From an uncultured Candidatus Saccharibacteria bacterium (lineage in GTDB: Bacteria > Patescibacteriota > Saccharimonadia > Saccharimonadales > Saccharimonadaceae), in the NCBI GenBank assembly GCA_946527885.1, contig CAMMYO010000003.1, forward strand, positions 1 to 59,074: DNA of 59,074 nt, given 5' to 3'. Under the pieces are notes generated by a model. The model searched no databases. It saw only the letters and a program-made list of their open reading frames with translations, and had not been told where the DNA came from. A program made the position numbers and the translations under genes. Positions within the stretch are counted from its first letter, which is position 1; every line of letters starts with the position of its first letter. Of this stretch, positions 47,556 through 56,086 are shown one piece after another.

Positions 47556-50500
47556 TTACTTCCTCGCGGAGCGCTTACTCATGCGAATAACACCAAAACC
47601 AAGACCGGTGACCGAAAGCGTTGCGAGCAAGAACATGCTAACATTATCGCCTGTATTCGGGTTCTCTGGATTTTCTTCCGAAGGCTCCTCTGGGATTTCT
47701 TCAGGAGTTACTTCTGGCGCATCGCTTTCTTTGCGCTTGAGACCAAGCTTGAAGGAGGACATATCGATTGGATTGCCATCCTTGTCGCAGAGCATCACTG
47801 CATCTACCTGAATCTGGTTCGTATCCTTATTGATGCTCGTTACGACGCGGATAATAAACTCAGTCTCTTCGAGGTCGTAAGCGTCAGAATCGAGCGTGAT
47901 GCCATACTCGTATTCGCCCGGCTCAGTAAATTCGAGCTCGCCGAATGCCGCAAGGCCGTTTTCAGCGAGATCGGTACTAAGACCATCGTCACTACCTTCA
48001 GGCATCGGGGCACCGTCGGTAATTGGATAGAGAGTAGCAATGATACGCTCCTCGATTGGGTCTTCAGCATGGAAGTCCACATCGAAATCTTCGGCGTGCG
48101 GGAACGGATCAAGATGGCGCACGACAACATCGAGTGCAGACGGATCAACTTCTTCGCCGTCAATATAGTATTTCGTAGTCGAGACGAGAGAGTCGGTATC
48201 TGGGTCATATACGACATTTACCTTAACAGTAACCGTAATATCGTCGACGCCGACATCAGCATGATTGCTCGTATCGATTGTAATATCGTACTCATACTCG
48301 CCTGGCTCCGTATAAGTGGCTGGACCAAAGTCGACATCACCCGTAGAATTCACATCTACGGTCGTGTTTTCTGGAGTTGGATAGGTTTCGTTGCGCGGAG
48401 TGATGTTGGCCGAGATTGTTTCGTCATCATCGAGCGCATCGTCATTGACATCGACATGAATAAAGATATTGTCGACCGTGAGTGGCGCGAGTGTAATCTT
48501 GCGATTGGTTGCAAGGAATTTGATTATGTTGTTTTGCTCTGAGATCTTCTGAATCGAGACGTTCTCATAACCGTGAATGTCGATTTCTGCGAGAGAGTAG
48601 TTGATTTTGGTTGGTGTCGAAGTCAGGTCGCTATACTTATTCAAGTTGCCGGAGCGCCCCTCAGCCAGCGTGAACGAGCGACCGGTATGGCGACCGCCAG
48701 CCATAATCTCAAAACTAACCTCATCATCGCTTGGGCGTGCGCCAAGTCTGTTGTCGTCATCGTCCCAATCTTTTTCTATTTCGATGTGGACTTGCGGGCT
48801 GTGCGTAGCCGTTACAACATGATAGTTGCTAGAATCAATACTCGAAACCATAGTGTAGCCAGTAACAGTAGCGCCTTCTACGGAATATTCGATTGGCGTA
48901 GTACCAGAGTGAGTATTCATATCTGCCCATTCGACAGTATAGTTGTTAGCCGCCGAAGCTGTTTTGCTAATGTCATACGTGCGCGCATTGTCACCAACCT
49001 TCATGATAAGCGAAAGTGTAAGACTGTCTGGGCGAACCCCATCTTCGTTACCAGCATCCATCCAGTCGACGCGAGCGCGAATGACGCGCACGGCGTTTTT
49101 ATAGGTAGCAGTATAAGTCTTGTTGCCAGTGACGATTTCGCCGTCAAGAGTTGGCGTCCATTTGTCGAAGACTTTGCCGATAGGCAAGCCAATCATGCCG
49201 CTCGGGTCGAGCGTAGCGACATTGGTGCCATATTCGACTGTCTGATTGCGATAGCGATCGGCGAGTGTGCCTTCGCCTGGGTCGAAAGTGATAGTATATT
49301 TTTGCTTCGCGTTCGTGGCATAGATTACCGTGCCGCTATCCTGCGAGGCGACGAAGGACGCGTTGGCGATTTCGGTAGTATGTGTATTGTCACTATAAAG
49401 CTTCAATGAGGTATTGTTATAGCCAGTCGGGAACTGAGTTTCTACGACACGATAAGTGGTACCCGCGTTGAGTCCGCTGATGCCGTATTCGCCAGACGAG
49501 TTTTTCTGGAGATCGCCAACATCTTCCCAGTTGGAACCGTTTTGACGCTGAAGCTTGAATGTCATTTCGTTGCTTTGAATTTTGGCGCCGCTCGTTGCGT
49601 CGGCAACCACCATGCGAAGCGCGCCAACTTCGGACACGATGCTTTGAGGAACCGAGTTTATGTCGATCGTGCGCACCAAAGGCTCTTTCGGTCTAACCAC
49701 TACACCATTACCATTCGTGTATGTATAGGTCATAGAGTGCGTAATCGACTGAATGCCGCTGTCCGGATCAATATATTCCCTAACAGAAATGTATGCAAGC
49801 GGAGGCGTATTATTGTTGTAATTGTCGCTGAACAGACAGCGTAGCGGGGGTTCATAGCGCGGCCTTGTTAGCGACGTAAGTGACGAAATGAGATTATCAA
49901 CATTTTCGTAGGACGTTTTGGCAAACAGTTTCTCTAGCGTAATCTTGTTTGGATTGCTTGGGTTAACAGGATAATCGCCCAAATTTGTTACCATGGTGCG
50001 CAAGCCGGTCTGCGCGTTCGTATAGATGCCGTAGCTATACTGAGTATTCGTGATTCTGGCCTTGAAATCTTCATAGCTTTCTCCGTTTTGTTGAGATATA
50101 ACAGAGTATAATGATGGACCAGTAGTGTTATTGGCAGCATAGAGAGAGATCATGCTAGACATACCGTTGACGGTACCGTTAATATCGTCGGCTGGTGAGG
50201 TAGAGAAGGCTCCATAGCCGCCACCAATAGATGGCGTACCTAAACTTAATGCTTCGGAGTCAAAGAATTGTTCAATAACCAAATTATGCATTTCTTTCTC
50301 GGGGTCTAGCGTAGTTTCTCTGCTAACTCCGCCGTCTAGACAGTCCGTATAGAAGTCGTGCGTGTATGGAATTGGAGCATATATGCGCCATGATACGCTA
50401 TCGTTTGCGGTATTATTAATCCAAACTTGAGGAGCAGAAACTTTGTAGTATGTTGTACCCTGAACTGGGATATTAATGACTTCCGATGAACCTACGCTAA

Positions 50501-51056
50501 GCTCGAAGTCTTCGCCCGCACTAGTATTCGCTGCGAGAATTGTTTTTGCGGTTTGGAGAGTACCGCCAAAGGAGGTTTTGCCGACCGCGCCTTCAAGAAA
50601 AACGATTTGGAGTTTTCGGCCGCTAGTAACGCGCCATTTAAAAATCAAATTATTCTCACCATCATAGACATTCGTATATGCAGCAGTCGTTAAGCCCCAG
50701 TTATAAACCTCGCGCTCGTCAATGCGGCGCTGATCGGCGGCAAAATCTACAGAAATCGTATCGTTTAACGCAATCGGCTCAGTTGATTCGTAAGACCAAT
50801 CGAAACGCACTGAAATCGTACAGTTATTTGAGCGGCAGACTCTAAGCGTGACTGGGTCTTGCCCATCGAGCTGAGTATTGTCATAGTCATTGGTAGTATG
50901 GCCACCAAACGCATGCACGTTAGTGACATGAAAATTATCTGCCGAAACTGTCGCTGATGCGTTTTGGCTTACTATTGATACTATTCCCAAAATTGCTAGC
51001 GCAATACTAGCGCAAATTAAAAGGGACTTTACCTTGAAACGGCGCAAGATACCCAT
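47556..51056 (-). CDS. giant cell-wall-anchored adhesin with CNA-B and Spy0128/FctA-like pilin domains
   Basis: Signal peptide; FKLQRQNGSNWEDVGDL...GTTYRVVETQFPTGYN; repeated FGxxxxxEPGEYEY; NPNTGD-TM-KR sorting signal. Confidence 0.88.
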   Translation of the reverse strand: MGILRRFKVKSLLICASIALAILGIVSIVSQNASATVSADNFHVTNVHAFGGHTTNDYDNTQLDGQDPVTLRVCRSNNCTISVRFDWSYESTEPIALNDTISVDFAADQRRIDEREVYNWGLTTAAYTNVYDGENNLIFKWRVTSGRKLQIVFLEGAVGKTSFGGTLQTAKTILAANTSAGEDFELSVGSSEVINIPVQGTTYYKVSAPQVWINNTANDSVSWRIYAPIPYTHDFYTDCLDGGVSRETTLDPEKEMHNLVIEQFFDSEALSLGTPSIGGGYGAFSTSPADDINGTVNGMSSMISLYAANNTTGPSLYSVISQQNGESYEDFKARITNTQYSYGIYTNAQTGLRTMVTNLGDYPVNPSNPNKITLEKLFAKTSYENVDNLISSLTSLTRPRYEPPLRCLFSDNYNNNTPPLAYISVREYIDPDSGIQSITHSMTYTYTNGNGVVVRPKEPLVRTIDINSVPQSIVSEVGALRMVVADATSGAKIQSNEMTFKLQRQNGSNWEDVGDLQKNSSGEYGISGLNAGTTYRVVETQFPTGYNNTSLKLYSDNTHTTEIANASFVASQDSGTVIYATNAKQKYTITFDPGEGTLADRYRNQTVEYGTNVATLDPSGMIGLPIGKVFDKWTPTLDGEIVTGNKTYTATYKNAVRVIRARVDWMDAGNEDGVRPDSLTLSLIMKVGDNARTYDISKTASAANNYTVEWADMNTHSGTTPIEYSVEGATVTGYTMVSSIDSSNYHVVTATHSPQVHIEIEKDWDDDDNRLGARPSDDEVSFEIMAGGRHTGRSFTLAEGRSGNLNKYSDLTSTPTKINYSLAEIDIHGYENVSIQKISEQNNIIKFLATNRKITLAPLTVDNIFIHVDVNDDALDDDETISANITPRNETYPTPENTTVDVNSTGDVDFGPATYTEPGEYEYDITIDTSNHADVGVDDITVTVKVNVVYDPDTDSLVSTTKYYIDGEEVDPSALDVVVRHLDPFPHAEDFDVDFHAEDPIEERIIATLYPITDGAPMPEGSDDGLSTDLAENGLAAFGELEFTEPGEYEYGITLDSDAYDLEETEFIIRVVTSINKDTNQIQVDAVMLCDKDGNPIDMSSFKLGLKRKESDAPEVTPEEIPEEPSEENPENPNTGDNVSMFLLATLSVTGLGFGVIRMSKRSARK

Positions 51057-51157
51057 TTTTCTCTCCCAAACTGTTATTTTTGCAAATTTTTGTCTCTACA
51101 CTCTCTGAAGCCGATTTTAGCATCATATCAATAGAAGCGCAAGCGGAATAATCAAAA

Positions 51158-51185
51158 AACGAGCCCTAAGAGAGCTCGTTTTTAA
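51158..51185. terminator. intrinsic terminator
   Basis: AAACGAGCcctaagagaGCTCGTTTTTAA. Confidence 0.75.
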
Positions 51186-51188
51186 TAT

Positions 51189-54100
51189 TTAGCGACGTTT
51201 ACGTGCGATAACTAGGCAGGCGCCGAGACCGACAAGTGCTGAACTAGCAACAACGATCTGCGTGATACTATCGCTGGTATTTGGGTTTTGAGGCACTTCA
51301 GCCTCTTTGCGCTTAATTCCAAACTTGAATGAATCCATATCAATTGGGTTGCCATCTTTATCGCAAAGAATCACCTCGTCAACCTGGATTTGGTTCGTGT
51401 CTTTGTTTAAGCTCGTTACGACGCGCACAATGAATTCGTTTTCGTCGAGATCATAAATGTCAGAATCGAGAGTGGCTTTATAATCATATTCGCCAGGCTC
51501 AGTAAAAGTGATTTCGCCCAAGTTTATGCTACCGTCCGGATTGAAGAAAGCGGAATTGTTTTCTGGCATAGGCGCGCCATCGGTAACCGGCTCTATACTT
51601 GCATGGAGCGAATCTTCGTCAAGTGGATCATCGGTATGGATTTTATACTGCGCTTCACCCGTGAATGGTTCTGGTGCCAAATGAGTCACATTGAAGAAGA
51701 CGTCGCTCGGATCGACTTCGTTACCGTCCGAGTCGAAGTAGCGAACGCTTTCTGGTACGAGCTCATTATTTTCGTTGCGAACGACACGAACAACGACCGT
51801 GAATTCCGAATTGCCGTTTTCGTCGCCAGTGGTCGCGTCTGGGGTGTTTAGACTAATTGTGTAGGTATAGTCACCGGCCTTGTCAAAGGTCACGTCGCCA
51901 AAGTCCGCGCCGTCTTCCGTAATCGCTACGGTAGTATTGCGATTCTCATCGGCGCCGCCAGGGACTGGCTCGTTGCCGCTCTTTGGCGATAATGTTACGG
52001 TTGTTGGCTCAGTTTCGTCTTGCGCTTCATCTTCGACATTTGCACCAATCTCAAAGTTATACACGAACGGCGCTGGTGTCTTGAGGTGGTTCGTTACGGT
52101 ATATGCGAACGCTGAATCTTGGTTAATAGCAATTTCCGCATCATAAATGGCCGAAGCCGACTCTCTGATGTCGTAGCTATACGCGCTTCCGTCGACAAGA
52201 TTCTCGAAAACCGGCAATTCTTCGGAATATTTGCAGGTGTCAGCGCTGCTAAAGTTAACCGTAGAAACCTTGCCGCTGTTTGCATAAATATCGAAACCAA
52301 ACTGACCTGGGCGCATCTGCTCAGCGTTGTCGTTATCATCCCAAGCTTTGCAAATGGAGATCTGGCGCTTCGGCTCATGCGTTCCCGCGACACGGAACAC
52401 ATACTCATTTTCGCTAGAGTTACCCGTGGAATTGTCGCGCTCGCTCGAAAAGTTGTAACCTTCGATCAGGCCGTTAATTCCAGTAATAACCACTTGCCAA
52501 TCGTTTAAGACGCCATTATCGTCGTATTTGTTGAGACCAAAACCAGAGAAGGTCGCCTCGCTATGGCTATCAAAGGATGCCGCATATTGCGTCTGATGGC
52601 CACCTAATGTCAACTTGGCAGAAAGTTGAGAAAGGTTCGGGCGAATACCATCGTAATCGAGGCCGTCAGCCCACGACAGCTTTACTTTAATCGCTATAGT
52701 TTCGCGCTCCCATTGCGCAGTATAAGACTCGTTGCCAGTAGCAGTTGGCGAAACGTTCCTATCCCAACCGCTAAAAGTCCAGCCAGTCTGCCCAACCATT
52801 TCTTCTGCGCTTGGCGCTTGAATGCTTTCGAGATATTTAACGTGTTTTACGATTGGCGTAGACGACGCCGCATGCTCGCCGCCATTAAATGTAATGTCAT
52901 AGGTCGCACGCTGATTAGTTACATAAGTCGTAAAGCCTTCATCGTCTAGCACGAAACTCTCAATCACATGCGACGAAGCGCAATCTGAATTACTATAGTA
53001 GGTAGTGCTAGTTTTGTAGCCAGTAGCATAGCCTAGCTGAACCCAACGATATTCACCCTCATCGAGGCCGATTACTTGAAGTGCGCCTTTATTGGTCGTC
53101 TTGGTGGAGTTTTCTACATCAACCCAACTCGAGCCGTCTTTTCGCTGAAGCTTAAATTCAACGCCATTGATAGTTTGGCGATTATCGGCATCCATCAGCA
53201 AGAGCGCCGCGGTTCCTCTAGAAACAGCGCTGCCGGAAGTGCCTGTCGTGACGGTACCAACAACAGGATCCCTGTCGTCTGCAAACGATGTCCCTGTTCC
53301 GTTTTTATATTCGTAGCGGAAGCCCGTCTGGAATGTGGAACCGTTAGTATAAACACCATCATCGAAATTAGCCACGATATTAATAGAATAGAAAGAGACT
53401 TTACCGTCAATTACGTTCGAGTTGCCGTTTAGGTTTATTACCGAAGTTTTAGTCGTATCGGAAAGCGTTGGGCGCGACATTACATAGTCGCTGAAAGTCA
53501 TACCGAGTTTTTTCGTGTATGCATCGTCCAGCGTCATAGTATCGTGCGGTGAGTTTCCGAGAAAAATATACGCAACTCTCTCGACAACATCGTTGCCCAT
53601 ATTCGTAGAGTAGATACCATAAGATAGGGGTTTTGCCTTAACTCTAGCTATAAAGTCATCTCTGCTCTCGCCATCTTGCTGCACAATCTTGGTAACACAA
53701 ATAGTTTCTGCAGGGTCGCTGCCACAGGCGGGCAACTCCAGGTTCATGCCGTTCGCCGAGATACCTTTGCTACCGTCAGCTTTCCATTCGGCCGGATAGG
53801 TCACCCTAGCCTGCAACTGGATTGCCGGATCGGCTTTAACCGTGGTCGGGAACGTGACTGTAAAGAACTGATCTTTTAGCTTAGCCGATTCCAGAAGCGT
53901 TTCGCCAGTACGATATCCGAGATAAAGCTGCCTAATTGCGGCTCCAGCTGGATATAGTGTATAAGAAACGGTTTTATCACTATTATTAGCGATGCCGAGC
54001 GACGGAATGCTTTGCACGATTGCGGATAGCCGGCCCGCCTTAATCTGATAAAACCGTTTCGCGGCGCGGTCACCGAGATTCCATCCAGCCCTAATCTCCT

Positions 54101-54620
54101 GATTTACATCATGATCGTAACAGGTATTGGAAGATTTCCAGTTCTGGCCCGTAAGAATGCTGCCTGATATAGAATTTTTACCCGCACCCGCCTCGGTTAT
54201 CGTAATAATAATGCGACCTGAAGCATTAGGTGGTGTATACTGACGCCATGTTGCTATAACATCGCCGTGCTCGTCGACAATATCATAGGTAGAAGAATCG
54301 CTAATCGATTCGGCGATATGATTGTAGGTAGACCCGCTCGCAACCGTAATTTCCGCACTATCGCCAGCGGCAAACGGAGTCTCGCTCTGAATTAAGTAAT
54401 CAAAGCCAAAATAATACTTGTAAGTACAGCCTAGCGGCTCGTCGTCAGGTATAGCGACCTTTTCCCCGTCGACTGGTTTATAGACGACAAGATTGGATGT
54501 TGATGTGTAGCTATTTAAGCTTTTTGCATAGGTCGACTCTGTGAAGAGAGACTGGAGACCGAGCATACAAAATACAACTAGCGCACTAGCTAGAAGCTTG
54601 CGAAAAAAGCGCTTCGCCAT
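51189..54620 (-). CDS. giant cell-wall-anchored adhesin, paralogue of the adjacent gene
   Basis: Same architecture and near-identical C-terminal domain (TSLNKDTNQIQVDEVILCDKDGNPIDMDSFKFGIKRKE); NPNTSD-TM-RKRR tail. Confidence 0.88.
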   Translation of the reverse strand: MAKRFFRKLLASALVVFCMLGLQSLFTESTYAKSLNSYTSTSNLVVYKPVDGEKVAIPDDEPLGCTYKYYFGFDYLIQSETPFAAGDSAEITVASGSTYNHIAESISDSSTYDIVDEHGDVIATWRQYTPPNASGRIIITITEAGAGKNSISGSILTGQNWKSSNTCYDHDVNQEIRAGWNLGDRAAKRFYQIKAGRLSAIVQSIPSLGIANNSDKTVSYTLYPAGAAIRQLYLGYRTGETLLESAKLKDQFFTVTFPTTVKADPAIQLQARVTYPAEWKADGSKGISANGMNLELPACGSDPAETICVTKIVQQDGESRDDFIARVKAKPLSYGIYSTNMGNDVVERVAYIFLGNSPHDTMTLDDAYTKKLGMTFSDYVMSRPTLSDTTKTSVINLNGNSNVIDGKVSFYSINIVANFDDGVYTNGSTFQTGFRYEYKNGTGTSFADDRDPVVGTVTTGTSGSAVSRGTAALLLMDADNRQTINGVEFKLQRKDGSSWVDVENSTKTTNKGALQVIGLDEGEYRWVQLGYATGYKTSTTYYSNSDCASSHVIESFVLDDEGFTTYVTNQRATYDITFNGGEHAASSTPIVKHVKYLESIQAPSAEEMVGQTGWTFSGWDRNVSPTATGNESYTAQWERETIAIKVKLSWADGLDYDGIRPNLSQLSAKLTLGGHQTQYAASFDSHSEATFSGFGLNKYDDNGVLNDWQVVITGINGLIEGYNFSSERDNSTGNSSENEYVFRVAGTHEPKRQISICKAWDDNDNAEQMRPGQFGFDIYANSGKVSTVNFSSADTCKYSEELPVFENLVDGSAYSYDIRESASAIYDAEIAINQDSAFAYTVTNHLKTPAPFVYNFEIGANVEDEAQDETEPTTVTLSPKSGNEPVPGGADENRNTTVAITEDGADFGDVTFDKAGDYTYTISLNTPDATTGDENGNSEFTVVVRVVRNENNELVPESVRYFDSDGNEVDPSDVFFNVTHLAPEPFTGEAQYKIHTDDPLDEDSLHASIEPVTDGAPMPENNSAFFNPDGSINLGEITFTEPGEYDYKATLDSDIYDLDENEFIVRVVTSLNKDTNQIQVDEVILCDKDGNPIDMDSFKFGIKRKEAEVPQNPNTSDSITQIVVASSALVGLGACLVIARKRR

Positions 54621-54710
54621 AATTATTCTCCCAATTTATATTGATAGTTTTTGTCTCTCTACACTCTTGTGTTTAGCGTAACACAACTAATAAAAAAGCA
54701 CAAGCGGTTT

Positions 54711-56015
54711 CTAAATGGCGCCCAAAACACGATTCCAAAGCTCATCAACGAGTGCTTTGTTCATATTTCCGACCGTAGCAAGGCCGGAAATATCTGATTG
54801 CATAAACTCACGCGCCAGCTGCACGATTGTACTCTTATCGATTGCAGCGATCATTTTTGGCGCATCGGACATCGGCTCAAAGGTGCCGACCGTAATATAG
54901 TTGCGAAGATAATACATGCTGATCTGGTCAGCGGTTTGCGCTAGCATCTGCTGACGGCCAAGCGCATAGCTACGCGCGGCAGCAATTTCCGGCTCTTGAA
55001 TGTCGCCATTGATAATTTTCACGAGTTCAACCGCAATCAAATCAAACAGCTCGGCAGCATTCTCTGCGTTTACTTCGCCGTCAAAATCCCAAGTACTGCT
55101 CCAGCAGTCGCTCTCAGTGTTTGACCCCATACCATAGACGATGCCGCGGCGACGCGCTTCGCCAAAAATCTTCGAATTCATCGTGCCATTCAAGATATGA
55201 TTCAGACAGTCCATGGCGTATTGCTCTTTCGGCTCGAGCGAGCGCTGAATTACGAAAGAAAAACCAAAACTGACATTGCTTGCATCTTTGCGGCGAATCA
55301 CAACCGGCGAAGTTTTCGTATAAGCATTGATCGGCAGCTCAAAATGCTCACCCGGCTTTAATTCCCAATTTTCGAGCATCTGAATAATCTTGCGTTTGCG
55401 GCCGCGCAAATTGCCGGTAATCACAAATTGCATGTTGCGCGAAGTATGCGTGCGGCGATGATGCTCACGCACATCTTTTAGCTCGATATTATTTATAGTC
55501 TTGAGGCGCTCGGCATAAGTAAGCACTTTTTCGCCCAATTCCTGCTGTAGTTTTGGCCAAATCAGACGAGCGTAATCGTTTTGGTAGCCCGTAAGTTCGC
55601 TGCGGACATTGCCCTTTTCTGCTGCCAATTCTCCTTCATTGAAACGCGGGCGCGCAATGGCAAGTTCCTGTAAAGTCAAAATGCGATCCCATTCAAAATC
55701 CGCACACTCGGACTCGTACACGATGTAATAGTCCGAGGTCCAAGCATTGTGATAGGCGCCGTTTTTCGTAAACTCCGCTTCATAAGCCTGCTCATCGCGA
55801 TATTCCGCGTTGCGACCAAAGGCCATATGTTCCATTAGATGAGCAACCTCATATATTTCGGCTTTTTTGACAAACTTGTTGCCCGCGCGAAAAATAACTC
55901 GGATGTTCATCACGCTAGAGCCCGGCACGTCAATCAGAAGGCCACGGGCGCCAGATTTAAGGTTAATTTCTTCAATCGAATGCTTCATTTTAGGAATTGT
56001 TGCGTTTTCGGACAA
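54711..56015 (-). CDS. M16-family zinc peptidase
   Basis: HLMEHMAFG (HxxEH) with downstream GNVRSELTGYQND. Confidence 0.92.
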   Translation of the reverse strand: MSENATIPKMKHSIEEINLKSGARGLLIDVPGSSVMNIRVIFRAGNKFVKKAEIYEVAHLMEHMAFGRNAEYRDEQAYEAEFTKNGAYHNAWTSDYYIVYESECADFEWDRILTLQELAIARPRFNEGELAAEKGNVRSELTGYQNDYARLIWPKLQQELGEKVLTYAERLKTINNIELKDVREHHRRTHTSRNMQFVITGNLRGRKRKIIQMLENWELKPGEHFELPINAYTKTSPVVIRRKDASNVSFGFSFVIQRSLEPKEQYAMDCLNHILNGTMNSKIFGEARRRGIVYGMGSNTESDCWSSTWDFDGEVNAENAAELFDLIAVELVKIINGDIQEPEIAAARSYALGRQQMLAQTADQISMYYLRNYITVGTFEPMSDAPKMIAAIDKSTIVQLAREFMQSDISGLATVGNMNKALVDELWNRVLGAI

Positions 56016-56086
56016 TCATCAGAAGTATCGGCGCACTACTTGGTGCAGCGCGCCGGTACTTGTTTTTAGTCGATCTTTAGTTAGGA

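Noticed and set aside
48573-49409. 278-aa + strand ORF inside the adhesin gene
   Set aside because: Antisense shadow of the adhesin reading frame.
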